DNA of 64,000 nt from Clostridia bacterium. Its GTDB lineage: Bacteria; Bacillota; Clostridia; Acetivibrionales; DSM-2933. The position numbers and the translations under genes are program-made. Each line of letters opens with the position of its first letter. The first letter of the stretch is position 1. Shown one piece after another: positions 1-9,148 of the stretch. Under the pieces are notes generated by a model. The model saw only the letters and a list, made by a program, of their open reading frames with translations. It searched no databases and was not told the origin of the DNA. The stretch lies in NCBI GenBank assembly GCA_026416815.1, contig JAOAEJ010000013.1, forward strand, positions 147,922-211,921, in the 5' to 3' direction.

Positions 1-3000
1 TCGTCTTTCCAGATATTACTGCACAGATATACAAATCAGAACGAAGCTGTTGTAGGCATTCCCCTATCGGGAAGAAACGGTAACGGATTTGAATCTGTTG
101 TAGGGTATTTGATAAACATGGCTCCAATACGTGCCCGTTTCACTGATAATCCTACCTTTGACCAATTCCTTAAACAGATGAAAGATACTGTCTTAAATGC
201 GATGAAGCACGGTGAATATCCATTCCCTCTATTGGTTGAGAAGCTCCAACCTCAACGTGTTCAGGGACGCTCACCTGTATTTCAGGTAACTTTTGAGCTG
301 TTAAAATACCAGCAGATGGTGTCAGAAACCTTTCAAGATGATTTGAAGATCAGCCCTTTTGAAGTACCGCAGCAGGATGGACAATTTGATATTATGCTTT
401 CTCTTAGTGAGATGCCGGATAAATTTGTCGGAGTTTTTATGTACAATACCGATTTGTTTGAGGCTGCTACTATCGAAAGGTTGGTTGAGAATTTTCTTGT
501 ATTGCTTAATGGAATTATAGACAACCCCGATCAGGGAATTGATGAGCTTCCAATAATCTCGGAGTGGGATAAGGAAAGACTGTTAAAAGATTGGAATAAC
601 ACCGAGAGGGAGTTTGATAAAGATTCCTTTGTTCATCACTTGTTCGAGGAACAAGTAAAAAGAAACCCTAGTGCTTTGGCAGTTTCATCATATGACGGAA
701 AGATGACCTATGAAGAGCTAAACGATAAAGCAAATAGAGTGGCACATTATTTGAAGTCCTTAGGAATGGGGCTGGATAAAAAAATCGGGATTTGTCTCAA
801 TCCATCTATGGATATGATTGTAGCATTGTTAGGAGTGCTAAAGAGCGGTGCAACATATGTAGCTATTGATCCAGGCTACCCTGCGCAACGTATTGAATAT
901 ATAATCAAGGATGCTGGCATAGAGGTCATACTTACTGCACACAATATTGAAATACCTGAAGGTGCGGGAGAGATTACAAGGATAGATATTGATGTAAGCC
1001 AGCATATTTTGGAGAGTCAGGACAGTCATAATCCAAATACGGTGTTAAGTCCGCAAAATATTGCATATATACTCTATACATCAGGTAGCACAGGCAATCC
1101 CAAAGGGGTAGCAATATACCATCTAGGTATGATGAATTATCTGACATGGTGCGCTCAAGAATACATAAAGCCCGAGGATAATACCGATAGGCCTGCTAGT
1201 TTTGCGTATCTTCCATTGGTTTTTGACGCCTCAATAACAAGCATTTATACTCCTCTGATAACCGGACGCTATTTGTTGATTCCTCAAAAACAAGGGCTAG
1301 AGATATTTAGCGACCCGGATATACAGAAAGGAGGATTCTCCTTTGTAAAACTGACACCTGCCCATTTAAGTCTGCTAAAAGAAAGCTTTGATAAGAAAAT
1401 GCTGAACGGATTTGCAAAAAGACTGATTATCGGTGGAGAAGCATTGCTTCCCGAGCAGCTGGCTTATTTCAAACAGTGCGATCTGGAGTGGACAATAATT
1501 AATGAATATGGGCCTACTGAAACGGTGGTTGGAAGTACTGTATACTGCTTTTCTGTGAAAGATGATGTTCCAAAGAATGTACCCATCGGAAAGCCGATTA
1601 TGAATACGAGGATATATATATTAAACTCCCAAAACCAGCCGACACCGGTTGGGGTTGTAGGTGAAATTGCCATAGGAGGTATCGGCGTATCCAAGGGCTA
1701 TGTTAATAGAGAGGATTTAACCAGGGAAAAGTTCATTCCTGACCCATTCAGTCCAGGGGATAATAACTATGTCTATAAGACTGGTGATTTAGGAAGATGG
1801 CTTCCTGACGGGAACCTTGAGTATTTTGGACGCATGGATTATCAGGTTAAAATCAGAGGTTACAGGATAGAACTGGGAGAGATTGAAGCTGTACTGGCAG
1901 GAAGCTTCGGTGTAAAGAATGCAGCAGTTGTCATTCAAGAAACGAAAACCGGGGATAAACAGTTGGTGGGCTACTATGTGTCTGAAATAAACCAGACTTC
2001 TGACGAACAGGAGATTATATCATGTTTAAAAAGTAGATTGCCGGACTATATGGTACCTACCATGCTGGTGAAACTGGATGCAATACCATTAACTCATAAT
2101 GGGAAAGTTGACAGGGCACTGTTATCAAAGCTTTCATCACAGACGATAAGCTGCAAAGATAACAAAGTGCTTATGAGTCCTTTAGAAGAAGAGTTGGCAG
2201 AGCTGTGGAAGCAGGTGCTAAATGTTGAAACCGTAGGAAAAGATGATGGCTTTACAAAGCTAGGCGGACATTCTTTGCTTGCTGTCCAACTTATCTCTAA
2301 AATCCGTCAGAAATTTGAAAAAAATATACCGGTTATGGAGCTGTACCCTAATGGCACAATAAGAAGAATTGCTGACTTACTGGGTGAAAATAGAGTGGAT
2401 GTCCAGAATGAGAAGAAAGGGCCTGTTCTCATGAAAAAGGGTAAGGGCGACTCTAAAAACATCTTCATGATTCATCCGGGAACCGGTAATATAGATATGT
2501 ATCCTGCATTGTGTAAGCTACTTACCGATGAATTTAATTGCTGGGGTTTATCAGCAGATAAGTACAAGCTTAGCATTGACAGCAGTATAGGTGTAAAAGA
2601 CTTGGCTTCTGAGTACCTGGATGCGGTAAGGACAATTCAGAAGGATGGCCCATACTATATATTAGGATGGTGTACAGGCGGAACTATAGCTTTCGAAATG
2701 ATTAGGCAGTTAGAAGAACAAGGGGTTAAACCCGGAACCTTCTGTATGATAAGCTCGGTAGCGCCGAGGGAAGACCTGGGCGAGCTTATGAAGGAAGTAG
2801 GTGGACTTGACACCTTGCTAGAAGGTTTAAATACAGGAAAGGTTAGCCTGGATCAGGCTTTATCAGTGCTGCCTGTCAATATACAGTTGACTGTTGCTGC
2901 AGATGGAATACAAACGATGGACAAGCTTATGGAATATCTCAAATTTTATAAAAATTTGCATGATTCGCGGGTAAGATACTCGCCAGACTCAAGTATTGCA

Positions 3001-4218
3001 ACTGCCCTACACTATTTCAACCCTGATAAGACTTTTATTGATCCGGGAGAGTGGGAAAGGTATTGCAAGGGAAGCCTTATAATACATGGTGTTACAGGAG
3101 AACATGATACATTATTCCAAGAGCCGTATATTTCAAAACTTGCAGAAGCCTTAAATGAAGTGTTGAAAGAGAACAACGGCGAGGGTATAAAAAGATGTAC
3201 TAAATGTACACTGCCTGAAACCTTTCCAAACATACAATTTGATAGCAATGGAGTATGTAATTACTGTACTAAATACGATGAAGCGGCAATAAAAAAAGCC
3301 AGATATAAAATTGAATCTGAAAGTGAATTGATAAAAAACCTGCAAAAATTCAAACGAAAAGACAGTAGATATGATGTTTTAATTCCGTTAAGTGGCGGAG
3401 TAGACAGTAGTGTAACATTAATTAGGATTGTAGAAAAGTTTAACCTCAGGGTACTGGCATTCCATAATGATCATGGTTATGAGGATGACACAGCAACAGA
3501 GAATGTTAAAAAGCTATGCAAGGCCATGAATGTAGATCTGATTATTAAACAGCAGGACCTGGGCTTTATGAAAAAGCTTTGGAGATACACCCATGAGGCC
3601 AAGTCAAGAGGATTAAGTTCATGCTTTGTATGCGGAGGTATTATTTATGCCAATTCATTGGAAGTTGCTGAACGATATAATATCCCAATCGTTATCAACG
3701 GTTATTCCAAAGGTCAGGCTGATATGATGGCGGATAAGGAAAATGCATTGGAAGCATGGACTGGATTGCTTGAGGAATTCCAGAAGGATACGGAGTTCTT
3801 CCAGGAATTTATGAGTAAACAGGAACCTATGAAGAAGCAGATTGTGTTCAAAGGTAAACAGGATTTTGAAAATGAACTTTCTAATGAACAAATGCTGGTT
3901 ATACCCTTCTATCTGTTTGACTTCTATAAAACAGATAAAGAAAAACTAAAAAGCGAATGTATAAAACGGTTTGACTGGAAACCTATGAAGCATACATACC
4001 CAAGCCGTACTACCAACTGCACAATGGTTTGGCTCAACACGTATGTTGATATATGCAAGATAGGTTATACAATGTATGATGAGGAGTATGCAGGCATTGT
4101 ACGCGGCGGGGATATGACAAGGGCTCAGGCTATAAGCGACTTGGCTTTTAACCCTCCGGAAGGATTGATTGAACAACTGGCAAAGGAAATTGGAACAGAT
4201 CTTAGCAAATGTAAGTGA
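1..4218 (+). CDS. Non-ribosomal peptide synthetase, 3' part (C-A-T-TE) fused to a PP-loop AANH/amidotransferase-like domain; 5' end outside window
   Basis: The frame is open from base 1, and the residues before the first in-frame ATG (109) read as condensation domain, so the gene begins upstream of the window. Order seen: C-domain end (to about 560); adenylation domain (about 640-2130) with LYTSGSTGNPKG at 1072-1107 and NGKVD near 2100; carrier domain with LGGHS (Ser codon 2272-2274); type I thioesterase (about 2430-3170) whose nucleophile motif reads GWCTGG, with Cys codon 2671-2673 in place of Ser; then a C-terminal domain (about 3187-4218) with paired CxxC motifs, the PP-loop SGGVDSS (3391-3411) and a later CFVC. 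That last domain resembles WbpG/PseA-type sugar amidotransferases and other AANH ATPases that make amides or thioamides. My reading of the A-domain pocket is DATKIGEVGK, close to the remembered Asn code. Family call is strong; substrate and the fused domain's reaction are inference. Confidence 0.9.
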   Translation, partial: SSFQILLHRYTNQNEAVVGIPLSGRNGNGFESVVGYLINMAPIRARFTDNPTFDQFLKQMKDTVLNAMKHGEYPFPLLVEKLQPQRVQGRSPVFQVTFELLKYQQMVSETFQDDLKISPFEVPQQDGQFDIMLSLSEMPDKFVGVFMYNTDLFEAATIERLVENFLVLLNGIIDNPDQGIDELPIISEWDKERLLKDWNNTEREFDKDSFVHHLFEEQVKRNPSALAVSSYDGKMTYEELNDKANRVAHYLKSLGMGLDKKIGICLNPSMDMIVALLGVLKSGATYVAIDPGYPAQRIEYIIKDAGIEVILTAHNIEIPEGAGEITRIDIDVSQHILESQDSHNPNTVLSPQNIAYILYTSGSTGNPKGVAIYHLGMMNYLTWCAQEYIKPEDNTDRPASFAYLPLVFDASITSIYTPLITGRYLLIPQKQGLEIFSDPDIQKGGFSFVKLTPAHLSLLKESFDKKMLNGFAKRLIIGGEALLPEQLAYFKQCDLEWTIINEYGPTETVVGSTVYCFSVKDDVPKNVPIGKPIMNTRIYILNSQNQPTPVGVVGEIAIGGIGVSKGYVNREDLTREKFIPDPFSPGDNNYVYKTGDLGRWLPDGNLEYFGRMDYQVKIRGYRIELGEIEAVLAGSFGVKNAAVVIQETKTGDKQLVGYYVSEINQTSDEQEIISCLKSRLPDYMVPTMLVKLDAIPLTHNGKVDRALLSKLSSQTISCKDNKVLMSPLEEELAELWKQVLNVETVGKDDGFTKLGGHSLLAVQLISKIRQKFEKNIPVMELYPNGTIRRIADLLGENRVDVQNEKKGPVLMKKGKGDSKNIFMIHPGTGNIDMYPALCKLLTDEFNCWGLSADKYKLSIDSSIGVKDLASEYLDAVRTIQKDGPYYILGWCTGGTIAFEMIRQLEEQGVKPGTFCMISSVAPREDLGELMKEVGGLDTLLEGLNTGKVSLDQALSVLPVNIQLTVAADGIQTMDKLMEYLKFYKNLHDSRVRYSPDSSIATALHYFNPDKTFIDPGEWERYCKGSLIIHGVTGEHDTLFQEPYISKLAEALNEVLKENNGEGIKRCTKCTLPETFPNIQFDSNGVCNYCTKYDEAAIKKARYKIESESELIKNLQKFKRKDSRYDVLIPLSGGVDSSVTLIRIVEKFNLRVLAFHNDHGYEDDTATENVKKLCKAMNVDLIIKQQDLGFMKKLWRYTHEAKSRGLSSCFVCGGIIYANSLEVAERYNIPIVINGYSKGQADMMADKENALEAWTGLLEEFQKDTEFFQEFMSKQEPMKKQIVFKGKQDFENELSNEQMLVIPFYLFDFYKTDKEKLKSECIKRFDWKPMKHTYPSRTTNCTMVWLNTYVDICKIGYTMYDEEYAGIVRGGDMTRAQAISDLAFNPPEGLIEQLAKEIGTDLSKCK

Positions 4219-4224
4219 GGATAT

Positions 4225-4330
4225 AGATAAAGAAGTCTAAACTTAATAATTTTCAGGTAGGGGAACACCTCTGGTAAATGGTGTTTTCCTATCAGGAAAC
4301 CACTAAGTTCAACCTAAACGATCTGCATCT
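4225..4330 (+). repeat. Palindromic intergenic element, copy 1 (divergent)
   Basis: Long imperfect inverted repeat between the NRPS and the methyltransferase. The inner stem pairs TAGGGGAACACC with GGTGTTTTCCTA. The outer arms carry the family signature CTTAATAATTTTC and, on the right, the complement of GGTTGAACTTAGTGG. It is the most diverged of the clear copies. Confidence 0.7.
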
Positions 4331-4375
4331 ATAGAATTGGAGTTTTGAAGCAAAATATTTGAAAGGGGCATAAAG

Positions 4376-5308
4376 TTGGAGAAATCAAAGGTACTACAGG
4401 ATAGCGCAAAGACATATTACGAGGAGAAGCTTAAAAATACATTACCGCAAATAGACGATGTATATAGTGGAAACACCTATACCTACGAGTTTATGTTGCA
4501 GGCATGGGCATTTCTGGTAAGTATTTATGAATTGCCGCAGGAAAGATTTAAATCTGAGTTTGGTAATTTACAGAACCTAGCTGATTCCTTATCAGAATAT
4601 GCTGATGATGAACTTATCAAAAAATGCTATGCCATACTTGATTGTATAAGGTATTTCAAAGAGAGAAACTGTAACGAAGACATTGAGAAAGTCTGGAGCA
4701 TTTTGAAGGATGCAGACAATCACTCTTTCATTGAAATCTATTATAAAAGCGGAGTTTTGTTAAGACGATTAAAAATGTATTTGAACATGGGCGAGTATGG
4801 TGCATTTGGGATATCTCAAGGAAGCGACATATTACAAATTCTAGATTTCCTGCTACAAGACAGAACCGATATGAAAGCTCTGGATTTGGGAAGTGGTAAC
4901 GGTTTTTCGACATGCATTATTTCGAACAAAGTGCAAAGTATTACAGGAGTTGAAATAAATTCAGAGCTATATCAAGAGAGTATTTGTTGTTTAACGGATT
5001 TAGCCCGGTACAATAAAGTGGACCAAAACAAAATTACCTTTGTGCAGTCCGATTTCTTTGATATTGACTTTAAACCATTTTCACTGATTTATATTTATTG
5101 GCCCTTTGACGATAAGGATAAGAGCCTCTGGGAGAAGGAAATCAGTTCAAGGTTGGAGCAAAAGATAATTAAAGAGTCAGAGCCCGGGACTTTAATCGTC
5201 GCCCTGATACCTGGTATAGATGAAAAGGAACTGTTTCCACGATTAAAGAGTATTCCTTTTGATGTAGATACAGTACTTTCTACAGTAAAAATATATCAGG
5301 CAAAGTAG
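4376..5308 (+). CDS. SAM-dependent class I methyltransferase
   Basis: 310 residues, TTG start at 4376 preceded by GAAAGGGG at 4361-4368. The C-terminal half has a Rossmann SAM-binding motif I (LDLGSGNGFST, about residue 166), an acidic motif II (GVEINSELY) and a later FVQSDFFDI segment, as in DNA/protein/small-molecule methyltransferases. The N-terminal ~150 residues are helical and match no family I recognise. It lies 157 bases downstream of the NRPS on the same strand, so a tailoring role on the peptide product is plausible but not shown. The final catalytic motif (YIYWPFDD) is atypical for N- or O-methyltransferases, so the acceptor cannot be named. Confidence 0.75.
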   Translation: MEKSKVLQDSAKTYYEEKLKNTLPQIDDVYSGNTYTYEFMLQAWAFLVSIYELPQERFKSEFGNLQNLADSLSEYADDELIKKCYAILDCIRYFKERNCNEDIEKVWSILKDADNHSFIEIYYKSGVLLRRLKMYLNMGEYGAFGISQGSDILQILDFLLQDRTDMKALDLGSGNGFSTCIISNKVQSITGVEINSELYQESICCLTDLARYNKVDQNKITFVQSDFFDIDFKPFSLIYIYWPFDDKDKSLWEKEISSRLEQKIIKESEPGTLIVALIPGIDEKELFPRLKSIPFDVDTVLSTVKIYQAK

Positions 5309-5316
5309 AGGTTTAA

Positions 5317-5416
5317 AGATAGTTTAAGTTGAACTTAGTGATTTCCAATCAGGCAATGAGCTGTGGTAAGTGTGATTTGCCTGATTGGATAAAATCACTT
5401 TCCACTTAAACTATCT
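5317..5416 (+). repeat. Palindromic intergenic element, copy 2 (best hairpin, 100 bp)
   Basis: Near-perfect hairpin of about 40 bp per arm. Ends AGATAGTTTAAGT and ACTTAAACTATCT are complementary, as are the inner CCAATCAGGCAA and TTGCCTGATTGG. The loop contains TGAGCTGTGGTAAGTGTG. A separate terminator follows it, so it is not simply the gene's terminator. Confidence 0.85.
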
Positions 5417-5440
5417 ATAGAAAAATACAGGACCAATATT

Positions 5441-5484
5441 ATATAAAAAAGGTAAGCACACTCTTATGCTTACCTTTTTTATAT
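5441..5484. terminator. Bidirectional rho-independent terminator
   Basis: ATATAAAAAAGGTAAGC pairs perfectly with GCTTACCTTTTTTATAT around a 10-base loop, with A and T tracts on both sides. It sits between the convergent methyltransferase and ABC ATPase genes and can serve both. Confidence 0.9.
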
Positions 5485-5501
5485 AATGGGCAACTTTTTG
5501 G

Positions 5502-6176
5502 TTAAGCAGTAGGGATTTGGGAAGTAACTTCCTTTATGCCATGATTTTCAACCCTGATAATTCTTTCATTACCGGAGAGTATTGAGGTATCATGGGTTGC
5601 CATAACCAGTGTAGAATTTTCCTTATAATCCTTAAGCATTTTTATAATTGAGACTGCATTTTCATGATCTAATGATGCAGTAGGTTCATCTGCAAATACG
5701 ATATCGGGCTCCGACACCAAAGCCCTTATTATTGCAACTCTTTGCCTTTCACCGCCTGAAAGTTGGTTGATTTTTTTATGTGAATATTGTTCTAATCGTA
5801 AGTCTTTTAACAGTTGCTGTGCTCTTTCAAGGTATCTATCGTTATAGCTGGGGGCAGCTGTCATTATATTTTCCAATACACTCAAATACGGTATTAGAAA
5901 ATGCATTTGAAATATAAGACCGAAATTTTCTTTGCGTATCTTAGACGTATCTTTATTCTTTAAAGTTTCCAGGTTTACTCCGTTATAAGTTATACTACCC
6001 GAAGTAGGCTTTCTTAAGCTTGACAATAAATAAATCAGAGAACTTTTACCGCTTCCGGATGGGCCAAGTAAAACCACATTTTCGCCCTTGTTTATTTTTA
6101 AGCTTACATCAAGTAAAACTCTATTTTCTTTATTTCCATCCTTATATATTAATGAAAGATTTTTACACTCAAGCAT
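5502..6176 (-). CDS. ABC transporter ATP-binding protein (MacB/LolD type)
   Basis: 224 residues from ATG at 6176, chosen because AAAGGAGAG lies about 7 bases upstream; a longer in-frame start at 6203 lacks a site and would overlap the permease. Walker A GPSGSGKSS, Q-loop region FQMHFLIPYLSVLENI, signature LSGGERQ, Walker B DIVFADEPTASLD and an H-loop MATHD are all present. It is the last gene of a two-gene operon, one base after the permease stop. The paired permease is of the FtsX/MacB type, so the pair probably exports or extracts a lipid or peptide rather than importing a solute. Substrate unknown. Confidence 0.93.
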   Translation of the reverse strand: MLECKNLSLIYKDGNKENRVLLDVSLKINKGENVVLLGPSGSGKSSLIYLLSSLRKPTSGSITYNGVNLETLKNKDTSKIRKENFGLIFQMHFLIPYLSVLENIMTAAPSYNDRYLERAQQLLKDLRLEQYSHKKINQLSGGERQRVAIIRALVSEPDIVFADEPTASLDHENAVSIIKMLKDYKENSTLVMATHDTSILSGNERIIRVENHGIKEVTSQIPTA

Positions 6177-6177
6177 T

Positions 6178-7326
6178 TTACTCTCTCCTTTCGATAATAG
6201 CAATCGGATCCCAGTTTCTAAGGCGCATAGTAATAGGGAATATACTAAATAAACCTACTATTACAGGTATCATAAGAGTATAAATAAGTACATTTAGACT
6301 AAATATTGAAATAACATCGCCTCGGGGATTATATATAGCCCTGTTAAGCATTGAAATTACCCCATAACTAAAAACTAGTCCCAAAGTCCAACTGATCAAG
6401 TTTAAAGACATAATTTCCTTTATAATAAGAGTGGCGATGGATTTTTTTCTATAGCCAATGGCATATAAAATACCGAATTCATCAGATCTTTGAATGTAAA
6501 TAACATACATTAAAGACCCGACAGAAATAGATAGAATTAAGATTACGACAAGAATGATGGCTACAATTGTTGAATTAAGCCCTTTCAGTTGTTCATCAAG
6601 TATTTCCTTTATTTTATTATACGTAAAAGTATTTGCTTGAGACTTATCAATGGAATCAATAAACGTATTGACAGCGTCTCTTTTTCCTTCCTTATGAAAA
6701 ACCAAATACCCTCTGGGGTTATTTACTTTAGAAATTTTTTGCAATTGCTTTTGCTTATAAGATTCGGTGCCTATAAAAATAATATTTGGTCCGTCTATTT
6801 CTCCGACTATCTTGTATTCGCCAATAAGAAATTCCTTCTTATTTTTAAAGCTTCCAACAGTATCTCCAAGCTTCCATCCCTTATTAGCCATTACTCGCCA
6901 GTGTACGGCGATTTCGTTTGTTTTATTTTCAGGCATTCGCCCTTTTCTTATAGTTGCTTTCATTGTTGACATGATAGTTTCGAGATCACCTTTGTCTGTA
7001 AATAAAACCGGCACTGTAGTAGTTCCTCCAATAGCCAGATTTACAGATGTACCACCGATGTCTGTGTCAATCAGCTTGTCGATATCAGGGTTGTTTTTTA
7101 GGCTTTTTACCACTGAATTATTGAGAAAATACTCTCCATCAATTGGAGCAATAGTTGAAAAATATTCTACTGGTTTGACATTAATATCGTTTATTGTACC
7201 GGTTATTGAATTAATAAGTACTGTAATTAATGATATTGCACAAACAGTAAATATCAGTACAATAAATGAGACGAGCGCTTTTCGTTTATTTTCCTTAAAG
7301 TATTTTAGTGCTGTCAACGGCTTCAA
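6178..7326 (-). CDS. ABC transporter permease (FtsX/MacB-like)
   Basis: 382 residues, TTG start at 7326 with AGGGGG about 7 bases upstream. An N-terminal membrane segment (about residues 15-38) is followed by a ~210-residue extracytoplasmic domain and three C-terminal membrane segments. The third-from-last loop reads YIQRSDEFGILYAIGYRKK, the usual FtsX-family coupling region. This is the MacB-core topology. It precedes the ATPase gene with no gap, so the two form one transporter. No accessory periplasmic-adaptor gene is nearby. Confidence 0.88.
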   Translation of the reverse strand: MKPLTALKYFKENKRKALVSFIVLIFTVCAISLITVLINSITGTINDINVKPVEYFSTIAPIDGEYFLNNSVVKSLKNNPDIDKLIDTDIGGTSVNLAIGGTTTVPVLFTDKGDLETIMSTMKATIRKGRMPENKTNEIAVHWRVMANKGWKLGDTVGSFKNKKEFLIGEYKIVGEIDGPNIIFIGTESYKQKQLQKISKVNNPRGYLVFHKEGKRDAVNTFIDSIDKSQANTFTYNKIKEILDEQLKGLNSTIVAIILVVILILSISVGSLMYVIYIQRSDEFGILYAIGYRKKSIATLIIKEIMSLNLISWTLGLVFSYGVISMLNRAIYNPRGDVISIFSLNVLIYTLMIPVIVGLFSIFPITMRLRNWDPIAIIERRE

Positions 7327-7462
7327 ATCAAATGCCCCCTTATTTTTAATTATTATGTATACATAAAAGAATTTAGGAATACCGGTAAATTATACCATTC
7401 TAATACTGTTTGTTCAATGTTGTTTTAGAATTTATTTGCTTAGCTACTTGAGGGATTAAGAA

Positions 7463-7490
7463 TTGAACAAAGCAAAATATCTGGTATAAT
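7463..7490 (+). promoter_or_regulatory. Putative sigma-70 promoter for the zinc-ribbon membrane protein gene
   Basis: TTGAAC (7463-7468), 16 bases, TATAAT (7485-7490), upstream of the gene at 7607. The 280-base gap 7327-7606 is the divergent control region for this gene and the ABC operon. Confidence 0.55.
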
Positions 7491-7606
7491 GATATTCAGT
7501 GGTATAAAGTGGGAAAGTGTATGAATTGTTTGATGTGTTATATAATTAGGTAGTGGCTGCTTTTGAGAGCTTATATAGCATCATATAAATGAAAGGAATT
7601 AGTTCT

Positions 7607-7993
7607 ATGCGAAAACTTAATATGTATAGACCTGGGCCATTCTTTTTAGGATGGGGATTATTTTTTTCTATAATTTTTCCATTACTACTTCACCTTATCA
7701 CATTTATTGCGGGAAATAATGCATATTTTAGTCTTGCAATACGTGCAAGTAATACAATAGGTACTGTGGTTATATTAATTTTATGCATACTCATATGTTT
7801 TGAGTTGCTGCAAGACAAAGTATTAGATAGATTTTTTGAAAAAAACACTAACGTAAAAATTAGAATATCTGAAAAATACTTTGAGTGCCAGAAGTGTGGC
7901 AATAATAAAGTACATGAAGATCAAACATACTGCACAATTTGTGGAGTTGGTTTCAAAGATAAACAAAAGGCACCTTTCAATATTTATTATTAG
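7607..7993 (+). CDS. Small membrane protein with C-terminal zinc ribbon
   Basis: 128 residues from ATG 7607, preferred over the ATG at 7589 because AAAGGA lies 9 bases before it. There are two hydrophobic segments (about residues 12-33 and 42-65), then a charged stretch and a CxxC...CxxC pair (CQKCG and CTICG), a treble-clef or zinc-ribbon signature typical of small clostridial membrane proteins. No enzyme motif. The next gene starts 37 bases after the stop. Function unknown. Confidence 0.7.
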   Translation: MRKLNMYRPGPFFLGWGLFFSIIFPLLLHLITFIAGNNAYFSLAIRASNTIGTVVILILCILICFELLQDKVLDRFFEKNTNVKIRISEKYFECQKCGNNKVHEDQTYCTICGVGFKDKQKAPFNIYY

Positions 7994-8030
7994 CAATAGC
8001 GAAATACTTAATATTCAGGAGGTAGTATAC

Positions 8031-8552
8031 ATGCTGTACGATTTATTAAAAACAAGGAGAAGCATAAGAAAGTTCCAGAATAAAGAAGTGGAAAAAGACA
8101 AGCTGGACACAATTCTAAAAAGTGCTCTGCTTTCTCCATCGTCGCGCTCTAGGAGACCATGGGAGTTTATTGCTGTGACGGATAAGGAATTGCTCAAGAA
8201 GCTTTCCCAATGCAGGGAACACAGCTCGGATTTTTTGGCCGGTGCTCCTTTGGGTATAGTTGTTATTGCAAACCCGGAGGCCTGCGATGTTTGGATTGAG
8301 GATACATCCATAGCTTCCATTATCATTCAACTATCTGCAGAGTCGTTAAATCTGGGCTCATGCTGGATACAGGTCAGGGAAAGATTTCACGCTGGAAACG
8401 AGAAGGCAGAGAACTATATAAAAGGGCTTCTTGGGATACCTGAGAAATATACAGTGGAATGCATTGTTGCAATTGGTTATCCGGATGAGGAGAAGAAGCC
8501 CTATGATGAAGCTGGGCTGTTGTATGACAAGATACATTTTAATAAATTTTAA
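8031..8552 (+). CDS. Nitroreductase-family flavoprotein
   Basis: 173 residues. ATG 8031 has a perfect AGGAGGT (8018-8024); in-frame upstream extension would run into the previous gene. The N-terminal RRSIRKF motif is the FMN-phosphate-binding signature, followed by the LLSPSSRSRRPWEF region and the GSCWIQ segment near residue 110, as in single-domain nitroreductases that reduce nitroaromatics, quinones or enoates with NAD(P)H. Slightly short for the family (usually 170-220). Specific substrate cannot be told. Confidence 0.9.
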   Translation: MLYDLLKTRRSIRKFQNKEVEKDKLDTILKSALLSPSSRSRRPWEFIAVTDKELLKKLSQCREHSSDFLAGAPLGIVVIANPEACDVWIEDTSIASIIIQLSAESLNLGSCWIQVRERFHAGNEKAENYIKGLLGIPEKYTVECIVAIGYPDEEKKPYDEAGLLYDKIHFNKF

Positions 8553-8712
8553 TTGCTTACACTATCCGCCGGGACAGGCTAAGGAAGCCTTAAATATGGT
8601 GATGAAGCAGGTGGAATTGATGTGCAGCAATAAAGCGTCAACCTATGACGGAATGCTGGATTTGCCTATGGTAGCCGAAGAAAAAGCAGACTATGAGGCA
8701 GGTATGGAATAA
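8553..8712 (+). pseudogene. Unidentified gene remnant (C-terminal ~50 codons)
   Basis: Immediately after the nitroreductase stop, in another frame, about 50 codons read as well-composed protein (YPPGQAKEALN... ending YEAGME and a stop at 8710-8712) with no start codon or ribosome site of their own. The composition looks coding and unlike the AT-rich DNA that follows. It is probably the 3' end of a gene whose front was lost when the nitroreductase came to lie here. I do not recognise the family. Confidence 0.4.
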
Positions 8713-9148
8713 ATGTTGGAAATAACCGAATAACGGGGATATTTTCACACAAAAAGAAATACTCTTATTTAAATAAAACCTCTAATTGCGAAAATAATTA
8801 TCAAAAACGGGTAGGAAATAACATTCAAAACTAATAGGTACTCCTATGGTAATCTAAATTAGACTATCATAGGAGTTTTTTATAGAAAAATAAAAATACT
8901 TGCTCTAAATAGAGAAATTAGCAAGCAATGCGTTTTAGAAGGCGGTTAATCATCCATGAAATAATTTGTTATTTTTATGGTAGGAAAACCAAAATTTGTG
9001 TCGAATTATATCTAATAACTAGAAACTGTTTAGAGATATTTAATTGGTTTAATATGCCCCTAGAGGGTTCGGAACATAATAATATAGTGTTCAAGCAAAA
9101 TTTCAAGTTAGTGCTGCTTATTTATATACAAAAAAAGAGGTGGGAAAA
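8713..9148. other. Intergenic region before the first kinase gene
   Basis: AT-rich, holding the terminator at 8840-8881. Beyond that I see no convincing gene or operator; a short open frame around 8930-9160 has no ribosome site and poor composition. Confidence 0.5.
8840..8881 (+). terminator. Rho-independent terminator
   Basis: ACTCCTATG and CATAGGAGT form a stem, extended inward by further pairing, followed by TTTTTT. Confidence 0.85.
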
